A stretch of 64,000 bases of DNA from positions 3,672,001 through 3,736,000 of the forward strand of contig NZ_CP053346.1 in assembly GCF_013113735.1 (NCBI RefSeq). Reading direction: 5' to 3'. The position numbers were made by a program, and so were the translations under genes. The notes beneath the pieces are model-generated. The model did no database searches and had not been told where the DNA came from. It saw nothing but the letters and a program-made list of their open reading frames with translations. Every line of letters begins with the position of its first letter. Position 1 is the stretch's first letter. The DNA is from Sphingomonas sp. AP4-R1 (lineage in GTDB: Bacteria > Pseudomonadota > Alphaproteobacteria > Sphingomonadales > Sphingomonadaceae). This document shows, piece after piece, positions 58,004 to 64,000 of the stretch.

Positions 58004-58981
58004 TCAGATCACGCCGGTCCCGCCATTCGCGCCGAATACGCTGCCGGTCGTGAAGCTCGTGCCACTTTCTGCCAGTGCGACATAAAGAGATGCGAGTTCG
58101 GCAGGCTGGCCGGCACGGCCGAGCGGGGTATCCTGGCCGAACTCGCCGAGCTTGCCGGGTAGCTGGCCGCCCGCGACCTGCAGCGGCGTCCAGACCGGAC
58201 CCGGTGCCACCGCATTCACACGGATGCCCTTGGAGCCGAGCTGCTTGGCAAGGCCTTTCGTGAAGATCAGGATCGCGCCCTTGGTCGTTGCGTAATCCAG
58301 CAGTTCCTCGCCGGGATCGACCGAGTTCACCGACGCTGTGTTGATGAAGCAGCTCCCCGCCTTCATCCGAGGAATGGCGGCCTTCGAGATGTGGAACATC
58401 GCATACACGTTGGTCTTCATCGTGCGATCGAACTGCTCTGCACTGATCTCGGCGATCGAGGCCTTCGACTGCTGGTAGGCGGCATTGTTGACGACAAGAT
58501 CAAGTCCGCCCAGCGCCGTGTCGGCCTTCGCGACAAGCTCGCCGCAGAACGCGGCATCGGTCAGGTCGCCCGGGATCAGTTCGATCTTGTGCCCCTCTGC
58601 CCGCAGTAGCCTGGCCACATCCTGCGCATCCGGTTCTTCGGTGGGATAATAGTTGATCGCGATCGCGGCGCCCTCGCGCGCGAACGCAATGACAGCCGCA
58701 CGTCCGATCCCGGAATCGCCGCCAGTGACGAGCGCCTTGCGCCCGGCCAGTCGGCCCGATCCGCGATAGCTCCTCTCGCCGCAGTCCGGCACTGGCTTCA
58801 TGTCGCGTTGGAGCGCCGGCCAGGGCTGTTTCTGCTCGGAGAAGGGTTTGGTTGGATAACGCGTCGTCGGATCGGCCATCGGATGTGTTCCTTGCGCAAA
58901 GGCCGGGGCGGCGAGGCCGACACCAGCAATGGCAGCTCCCTGCAGGACGGCGCGACGGGTCGTTGCCTCCGGCCCGCTCAC
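58004..58981 (-). CDS. SDR family oxidoreductase with twin-arginine leader (YghA-like)
   Basis: A 325-residue SDR. It begins with a Tat-like leader (TTRRAVLQGAAIAGVGLAAPAFAQG), then the YPTKPFSEQKQPWPALQRDMKPVPD segment typical of the long YghA-type SDRs. Cofactor motif VTGGDSGIGRAA (about residue 85), NNAA (VVNNAAYQQ), catalytic Ser in NTASVNS and Tyr-x3-Lys in DYATTKGA. Its ATG overlaps the DUF3175 stop by 4 nt. Such enzymes are often part of the general stress response of alphaproteobacteria. Confidence 0.88.
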   Translation of the reverse strand: MSGPEATTRRAVLQGAAIAGVGLAAPAFAQGTHPMADPTTRYPTKPFSEQKQPWPALQRDMKPVPDCGERSYRGSGRLAGRKALVTGGDSGIGRAAVIAFAREGAAIAINYYPTEEPDAQDVARLLRAEGHKIELIPGDLTDAAFCGELVAKADTALGGLDLVVNNAAYQQSKASIAEISAEQFDRTMKTNVYAMFHISKAAIPRMKAGSCFINTASVNSVDPGEELLDYATTKGAILIFTKGLAKQLGSKGIRVNAVAPGPVWTPLQVAGGQLPGKLGEFGQDTPLGRAGQPAELASLYVALAESGTSFTTGSVFGANGGTGVI

Positions 58982-59262
58982 GCCACCTGCTCCCTGCCGA
59001 ACACGCGGCGTAACTCGTTCTTCGCGCGCTCCAGCTTGTGCTGTTCCGTCTTCGACAGACTGTCGCCGGCGCGGTTGATGTAGAAAGTGAGCATGCCCAT
59101 CGCCGATTGCAGTGGGGTTCCCTTGCGCCGCTTGCTGCGTTCTGCGGATCGCTTCAGCGACAGTGCGATCTCGTGCGGATCGTCATTCGTGAACACGTCT
59201 CGTTCCAGATCGAGCGCGTCAGAATGATCGGTGACCTCTTGGGACCATTTGCGATCGGGCAT
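58978..59262 (-). CDS. DUF3175 family protein
   Basis: A 94-residue basic cytoplasmic protein matching DUF3175: KWSQEVTDHSDALDLERDVFTNDDPHEIALSLKRSAERS is its conserved block, followed by GTPLQSAMGMLTFYINRAG. The start at 59262 follows AGGAGG at seven bases; a longer frame to 59418 lacks any site. It overlaps the SDR gene by 4 nt. Function unknown; family members are often near catalase and stress genes, as here. Confidence 0.88.
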   Translation of the reverse strand: MPDRKWSQEVTDHSDALDLERDVFTNDDPHEIALSLKRSAERSKRRKGTPLQSAMGMLTFYINRAGDSLSKTEQHKLERAKNELRRVFGREQVA

Positions 59263-59639
59263 CTCAGATCCTCCTTTTTCAACAGGTGGGCATGATAGCG
59301 TTCGAGGCAGCGGGCTGGGCAGGTCGGCGGATCGGTTAGCCACCGCGACCCAGCGCCCGACTGTCACGGATGTTCCGTTCGTTTCCGTCACGAAACCGAA
59401 TGAATTCAGAACGATCACGTGGATCTAATGTTGCAGCCTCGGTGGCGATCGCGCGACCTGGGGCGACGTCGGATGAATCTCGACTGGGCTGAGGGAGGCC
59501 GCGTGCCACGGCCAGACTGACCACAGGCTGGTTTGGGTCTTCGCTCCGACCTGTATGGCCGCCGAAGCCCTCAATCAGAGGAGGCGGACTGAACCAGCGT
59601 TTGCCTTGCCCCCCATGCCCGCGTGAAAATACTCAGGTT
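59263..59639. other. Upstream region of the DUF3175/SDR unit, no gene seen
   Basis: 377 bp. On the minus strand GGAAC, 16 bp, then CGCT lies about 60-90 bp before DUF3175, close to but not matching the EcfG stress-sigma pattern (GGAAC, 16-17 bp, CGTT). No coding frame is convincing. Confidence 0.4.
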
Positions 59640-59873
59640 TCACTCATCAGACGTTTTAAAGCCAGTTTTCAGCCAGTCTGACGCTGAGATAAATGCACCG
59701 CTGGTGGGTAGAACAATTCCAACCGGTCGTTCTCGATCCCAGATCTCGATCTTGAAAGCATGGTCCAGTCTTGCCGCCTCGTCTGCAGCTGACTGATCAT
59801 CTGGGCCGTGAAAATGTTCGGATCGTTTGATACGTCCTTCTGCGTCGAGGAAGTAGAGTCGATACGCCGCCAC
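59640..59873 (-). CDS. Small conserved-looking protein (77 aa)
   Basis: A short cytoplasmic protein starting YRLYFLDAEGRIKRSEHFHGPDDQSAADEAARL, a pattern of two strands plus a helix (Ala-rich, acidic) that occurs in small orphan proteins of alphaproteobacteria; the centre reads IEIWDRERPVG. The GTG at 59873, eight bases after GGAAAGG, is the preferred start; a GTG at 59882 is the alternative. Function unknown. Confidence 0.65.
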   Translation of the reverse strand: MAAYRLYFLDAEGRIKRSEHFHGPDDQSAADEAARLDHAFKIEIWDRERPVGIVLPTSGAFISASDWLKTGFKTSDE

Positions 59874-60460
59874 GCCTATCACCTTTCCGCAGGATCGCAG
59901 GCATGGGTAGCGCGCAACAGAGTGTTAAGTTCCGAGAGGGCAAGCCTCACCCGTCGGTCGCCAAAACCTCTCTAATATTGAAACGGTTACTCGTCAGGCT
60001 CGAACCCACTCGCCAGTAGAACCGGCTGACCCTCATCATCATCGTCTCGCCTGCTGGCAGTCGGGAGGATGGGGCCTCGAAAACATTCAGGCGATCTCAC
60101 CCGTCGTAGCCGGAATGCGCGGGGAGCCCAGACGAGCACTCCAGGGGCTGGAATGGCGCGAGCGGCGCATGAATGGCCGATGTGGGTTTGACAGCCACAA
60201 GCCGCACCACCTGAGTTGCCGGCCGACACATGCCGAGGCATTGCCGCTGATCTGCGGCATTCAGCAGCGTTCTGGCTCTCGGGGGCACGGCCACACAAAC
60301 GCACCCGTAGAGAAGGCACGCGTGGACACCGTCCCATATCCAAATGCGAGACGCGCGGAGGACGAAGAATCTCGTTCTACGCACATCTCTTCCGGACATT
60401 CTGGTTAAATGGAGCGTTATCCCTCCATCTGCCGCACCATCGGCGACGAGGGGATTTTCA
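59874..60460. other. Upstream region of the catalase gene
   Basis: About 590 bp. Frames on both strands (for example 59987-60343 minus) show no motif or ribosome-binding site. TGCCGC/GCGGCA form a short inverted repeat near 60241-60258. No confident promoter. Confidence 0.45.
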
Positions 60461-62536
60461 TTGGCTAGCAAGGACATCCGGAGCGCCGGCAACGGCGGCG
60501 AGACCCACCAGCACGCCGAGGGTGAGGCACCGATCCTGACCACGAACCACGGCGTTCCGGTCAGCGACAACCAGAACAGTCTGAAGGCCGGCGCACGCGG
60601 GCCGACCCTGCTGGAGGATTTCGTCCTCCGCGAGAAGATCTTCCACTTTGACCATGAGCGCATCCCCGAGCGGATTGTCCATGCGCGCGGCTCCGGCGCC
60701 CACGGCGTGTTCGAGGCGACCGACGACATCTCCGATCTGTCGAAGGCGGCGGTTTTCGCCAAGGGCGAGAAGACTGAGGTGTTCGTCCGCTTCTCCACTG
60801 TCGCCGGAGGAGCAGGCTCCGTGGACACACCGCGCGATGTCCGCGGCTTTGCGGTCAAATTCTACACCCGCGAAGGCAATTGGGATCTGGTCGGCAACAA
60901 CATCCCGGTCTTCTTCATCCAGGACGCGATCAAGTTCCCCGATCTCGTCCACGCCGTGAAGATGGAGGCCGATCGCGGCTATCCGCAGGCGGGCAGCGCG
61001 CACGACACTTTCTGGGACTGGGCTTCGCTGATGCCCGAGACCACCCACATGCTGATGTGGGCGATGTCGGACCGGACCCTGCCGCGCTCGCTGCGCATGA
61101 TGGAAGGCTTCGGCGTCCATACCTTCAAGCTGGTCAACACCAAGGGCAAAGCCAGCTTCGTCAAATTCCACTGGAAGCCGCGCCTCGGCATCCAGTCGAC
61201 GATCTGGGACGAGGCGCTCAAGCTGCAGGCCGCCGACAACGACTATCACCGCCGCGACCTGTTCGAGGCGATCGACACCGGCGCTTTCCCGCAGTGGGAT
61301 CTGGGCATCCAGGTCTTCGATCAGGCGTTCGCCGACGCGCAGCCCTATGATGTGCTGGACGCGACCAAACTGATCCCCGAGGACGACGTGCCCGTCCGCC
61401 TGATCGGCACGTTGACGCTGAACCGCAACGTCGACAATTTCTTTGCCGAAACCGAGCAGGTCGCCTTCCTGCCAAGTAACATCGTGCCCGGCATCGACTT
61501 CTCGAACGACCCGCTGCTGCAAGGCCGGCTGTTCAGCTATCTCGACACCCAGAAGTCGCGCCTCGGCTCGACCAACTTCCACCAGATCCCGATCAACACG
61601 CCCCGTTGCCCGTTCGGCAATTTCCAGCGCGACGGGATGATGCAGACGATGGTCCCCAAAGGCCGCGCCAATTACGAGCCCAACAGCCTCGCTGCGCATG
61701 GCGAGGAAGGCGGTCCGCGTGAGAGCCCCACGCAGGGCTTCGCCACGACCGACGCTCCCTCCGGTCCCGACGAACAGGGCGAGAAGTTGCGGATCCGCGC
61801 GGAAACGTTTGCCGATCATTATAGTCAGGCACGGCTCTTCTATCGCTCGCAGAGCGAGAGCGAGCAGGCGCATATCGCCTCCTCCTTCGTGTTCGAACTG
61901 TCGAAGGTCGGCCTGCTCGATCAGGTGCCGCCGCGTATGGTGGCGAACCTACGTAACGTCGATGAGGATCTCGCTGCGCGTGTCGCCGCTGGTCTCGGCA
62001 TCCCGCTGCCGAAGAAGGCGCCGCCCGCCAAGGAGCCGGTCGACATGGCGCCTTCGGACGCGCTGTCGATCCACAAGAACATGAAGGCGACGCTGGAAGG
62101 CCGTTCGGTCGGCATCCTGATCGCGGACGGCACCGATGCCGCCGAACTGGCGTCGCTCGTCTCCTCCGTCGAGAAAGCGAAGGGCAAGCCGGTGATCGTG
62201 GCGCCCAAGGTCGGTGGCACGAAGCTGTCCGACGGGTCGCAGATGAAGGCAGACGGACAGCTGGCAGGTTCGCCGAGCCAGATCTTTGATGCTGTCGCGA
62301 TCATTCTGTCCGAGGAAGGATGCGAGGCCATGCTGAAGGAAGGCGCCGCTGCCGAATTCGTGATGAACGCCTTCGGACATCTCAAGGCGATCGGCGCGAG
62401 CGAAGCTGCCCAGCCCTTGCTCGAGAAAGCGGGAGTGGTTCCGGACGCCGGCGTCACCATGCTCGACGGCGCATTCCTGAAGGCGGCCGGGCAGCGCTTC
62501 TACGAGCGTGAGCCTTCGCTGCGGACCCTCGCATGA
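60461..62536 (+). CDS. katE: Large-subunit monofunctional catalase (HPII/KatE type)
   Basis: A 691-residue clade 2 catalase that disproportionates hydrogen peroxide. The catalytic His74 is in [15 protein letters not shown], the Asn in [18 protein letters not shown], and the haem-ligand Tyr in [14 protein letters not shown] (about residue 361). From about residue 555 a flavodoxin/DJ-1-like C-terminal domain follows ([20 protein letters not shown], ending [16 protein letters not shown]), typical of the large subunit. Translation probably starts at TTG 60461 behind GAGGGG; the in-frame ATG at 60344 lacks a ribosome-binding site. It stands in a cluster of stress-type genes. Confidence 0.93.
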   Translation: MASKDIRSAGNGGETHQHAEGEAPILTTNHGVPVSDNQNSLKAGARGPTLLEDFVLREKIFHFDHERIPERIVHARGSGAHGVFEATDDISDLSKAAVFAKGEKTEVFVRFSTVAGGAGSVDTPRDVRGFAVKFYTREGNWDLVGNNIPVFFIQDAIKFPDLVHAVKMEADRGYPQAGSAHDTFWDWASLMPETTHMLMWAMSDRTLPRSLRMMEGFGVHTFKLVNTKGKASFVKFHWKPRLGIQSTIWDEALKLQAADNDYHRRDLFEAIDTGAFPQWDLGIQVFDQAFADAQPYDVLDATKLIPEDDVPVRLIGTLTLNRNVDNFFAETEQVAFLPSNIVPGIDFSNDPLLQGRLFSYLDTQKSRLGSTNFHQIPINTPRCPFGNFQRDGMMQTMVPKGRANYEPNSLAAHGEEGGPRESPTQGFATTDAPSGPDEQGEKLRIRAETFADHYSQARLFYRSQSESEQAHIASSFVFELSKVGLLDQVPPRMVANLRNVDEDLAARVAAGLGIPLPKKAPPAKEPVDMAPSDALSIHKNMKATLEGRSVGILIADGTDAAELASLVSSVEKAKGKPVIVAPKVGGTKLSDGSQMKADGQLAGSPSQIFDAVAIILSEEGCEAMLKEGAAAEFVMNAFGHLKAIGASEAAQPLLEKAGVVPDAGVTMLDGAFLKAAGQRFYEREPSLRTLA

Positions 62537-62585
62537 AGATCGTCTGCCCAGGTGCGGACGGCGCAAGACCGAGGACGCGGCGCCG

Positions 62586-63365
62586 ATGACGCTCGAGATC
62601 GATGTCCGTCTCGATTACTGGTTCGAGCATCCGACAGACGTGTTGCTCCAGATCGAGGCGGCGGTCATCCCAGAGCAGGTGATCGAGGCGGCACATCTCG
62701 ATATCTCCCCGACCGCGCATTTTGCGCGGGTGGCGTCCCAGGATATGATCGGGGAGCGTATCTGGCTGCGCGTAGAGGGGCAGCTGCTGGTCGAGTATCG
62801 CGCGACGGTTCGTATCGAGCGCGATCTTGAAGACTGTCTTCATCTGCCGATGGTCCCGCCGCATCAGCTTCCGGGCGAGACCGTCCAATATCTGATGGCG
62901 TCGCGTTATTGCCCGTCCGACCAGTTTCAGCCCTTCGTCGACGCGGAATTCGGCGGGATCGCCGGTGGCGCTAAGGTGATCGCGATGCGGAACTGGATCG
63001 CAGGGCATGTCTCCTACGTGCCGGGTGCCAGCGACGCCGACACGACCGCGCTCGATACGTTCGTAAAGCGCCAGGGCATCTGCCGCGATTACGCGCACCT
63101 CATGATCGTGCTCGCACGCGCCGCCGGTATTCCCGCGCGGATCGCCAGCGTCTATGCGCTTGGCGTCGAACCGCCTGACTTCCATGCGGTGGCCGAGGTG
63201 TTTCTGGGTGGGGCATGGCATCTGGTCGATGCGACTGGCATGGCCAAGGAGCGCGACATGGCGAAAATCGGCATCGGCCGGGATGCGGCCGACATAGCCT
63301 TCCTCACCGCCTTCGGAAGCGCCGAAATGAAGAGCCAGTCGGTCCTGGTCCAGCCGGCCCGATGA
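62586..63365 (+). CDS. Transglutaminase-like cysteine-peptidase-fold protein
   Basis: A 259-residue protein with an N-terminal beta-rich domain (LEIDVRLDYWFEHPTDVLLQIEAA) and a C-terminal transglutaminase core. The triad is Cys166 (RQGICRDYAHL), His200 (PDFHAVAEVF) and Asp215 (HLVDATG). Bacterial members are proteases or amide hydrolases. It starts 49 nt after the catalase stop and its stop overlaps the next gene's ATG by 4 nt (ATGA), so catalase, this gene and the FAD protein may be one operon. The open frame also extends upstream to 62508. Confidence 0.87.
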   Translation: MTLEIDVRLDYWFEHPTDVLLQIEAAVIPEQVIEAAHLDISPTAHFARVASQDMIGERIWLRVEGQLLVEYRATVRIERDLEDCLHLPMVPPHQLPGETVQYLMASRYCPSDQFQPFVDAEFGGIAGGAKVIAMRNWIAGHVSYVPGASDADTTALDTFVKRQGICRDYAHLMIVLARAAGIPARIASVYALGVEPPDFHAVAEVFLGGAWHLVDATGMAKERDMAKIGIGRDAADIAFLTAFGSAEMKSQSVLVQPAR

Positions 63366-64000
63366 GTTCGCGGACCCTGCGACCGCCTTGCCCGTCGATC
63401 GCGTTCGTGGGGGCAGGGCCGACCACGATCTACACGCTGTGCGCGCTCCTCAACGCACTGGCCAAGCCCCTCGAGATCGTGATCTACGAGGATCAGCCGC
63501 GCGCCGGTCTCGGCACGCCCTATCGGCCGGGCTGGAACGACCCGGCGATGCTGTCGAACATCGCCAGCGTCGAGATCCCACCCATCGAGGAGACGCTGAT
63601 CGCTTGGCTCGAGCGCCAGCCCCGCGCCCGGCTCGTCAGGCTCGGCATCGATCCCGACGAGATCGACGACCATGCTTTCTATCCGCGCGTCGCGTTGGGC
63701 GAATATTTTCTCGACCAGTTCAACGGGCTGATCGCCCGCGCGCGTGAGCAGGGCGCACGCGTAGAAATCGCCACCTACTGCCGCGTTACCGATATCGCGG
63801 CGGAGGCGCGGGGATTGCGGCTGAGCGTCACCCCGAAGATCGGGTCGCCGTCTGAACGCCTGTTCGATCAGGTGGTGATCGCGACCGGCCACCAATGGCC
63901 CGAGGAGCCCGAAGTGCGGCCCGGCTATTTCCTGAGCCCGTGGCCCGCCACCGCCCTGCAACGCATCCCCGCGACCCGGATCGGCATTCGCGGCAGTTCG
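63362..64000 (+). CDS. FAD/NAD(P)-binding protein, N-terminal part (cut by window end)
   Basis: At least 213 residues. The N-terminal Rossmann motif is SIAFVGAGPTTIYTLCALL, followed by EIVIYEDQPRAGLGTPYRPGWNDPAMLSNIASVEIPPIE, which matches the FAD-NAD(P)-binding family of uncharacterised proteins that open with AFVGAGPT; a second strand VVIATGHQWPEEP gives the ATG-like motif of flavoprotein oxidoreductases. It overlaps the transglutaminase gene by 4 nt. The C terminus and any further domain lie outside the window. Confidence 0.8.
   Translation, partial: MSSRTLRPPCPSIAFVGAGPTTIYTLCALLNALAKPLEIVIYEDQPRAGLGTPYRPGWNDPAMLSNIASVEIPPIEETLIAWLERQPRARLVRLGIDPDEIDDHAFYPRVALGEYFLDQFNGLIARAREQGARVEIATYCRVTDIAAEARGLRLSVTPKIGSPSERLFDQVVIATGHQWPEEPEVRPGYFLSPWPATALQRIPATRIGIRGSS

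Noticed and set aside
59290..59380. EcfG-type promoter before the DUF3175 gene on the minus strand
   Set aside because: GGAAC is present, but the -10 reads CGCT instead of CGTT at the right spacing.
59987..60343. Minus-strand 118-codon frame upstream of catalase
   Set aside because: Cys/Arg/Pro-rich composition with no motif, typical of antisense frames in high-GC DNA.
60391..60417. Possible EcfG-type promoter before catalase (GGAC-like, about 16 bp, CGTT)
   Set aside because: The -35 part matches only three of five consensus bases (GGAAC); too weak to claim.

Overview
The window looks like chromosomal DNA of a high-GC alphaproteobacterium, most probably a sphingomonad (Sphingomonas or a close relative). 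The indications are a Caulobacter-type TonB-dependent receptor, a sphingomonad-like RpoD, a DUF3175 protein, a PQQ glucose dehydrogenase, and frequent GTG/TTG starts with 1-4 nt gene overlaps. No rRNA, tRNA, CRISPR array, transposase or integrase was seen.

Layout. 1-9.5 kb: sensory and miscellaneous genes: the tail of a transporter, a RibD-like reductase, a BLUF photoreceptor, an aldo/keto reductase, a PEBP protein, a Cache-domain chemoreceptor, and a hybrid histidine kinase whose first 45 residues are a ParD-like ribbon-helix-helix domain. 9.3-10.6 kb: a sparse stretch with a small membrane protein, an Rmf/CrpP-like small protein and a very AT-rich block. 10.6-18.8 kb: a Gfo/Idh/MocA oxidoreductase with a GH15 glucoamylase, a four-gene minus-strand operon (SRPBCC, Zn-ADH, SDR, alpha/beta hydrolase) and another Zn-ADH. 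18.8-22.5 kb: a decayed hydrolase, a DnaQ-BRCT exonuclease with a small HTH protein, and an RpoD that is probably a second copy. 22.6-27.7 kb: an ABC exporter operon with a CrtC/AttH lipocalin-like partner, then vapBC. 27.7-32.5 kb: an operon of amidohydrolase, aldo/keto reductase, royal-jelly-type protein and LacI regulator, with a perfect 16-bp palindrome before its first gene. 32.7-37.4 kb: an Nramp-like transporter, PQQ glucose dehydrogenase and a DUF1275 protein.

37.6-55 kb is a carbohydrate-utilisation locus on the minus strand: a beta-lactamase-fold serine hydrolase, a 1278-aa LamG protein, a TonB-dependent receptor, a GH28 pectinase-like enzyme, a two-domain esterase, phosphoglucomutase, an M24 peptidase and trehalase. 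An identical 17-bp near-palindrome built on ACCGGT lies upstream of both the receptor and the esterase, which suggests one LacI-type regulon. In the inferred pathway, secreted GH28, esterase and LamG enzymes trim a uronate-rich glycan, the receptor imports the oligomers, and phosphoglucomutase and trehalase feed sugars to central metabolism.

55.4-64 kb: an epoxide hydrolase-like pair, then a stress-flavoured block (small acidic protein, periplasmic-type SDR, DUF3175, small orphan protein, large catalase, transglutaminase-like protein, and an FAD-binding protein cut by the window edge).

The most unusual items are the ParD/histidine-kinase fusion with its apparently leaderless promoter, the large LamG protein of unknown catalytic class, and the paired regulatory palindromes. 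All calls come from reading the sequence; no database search was run.
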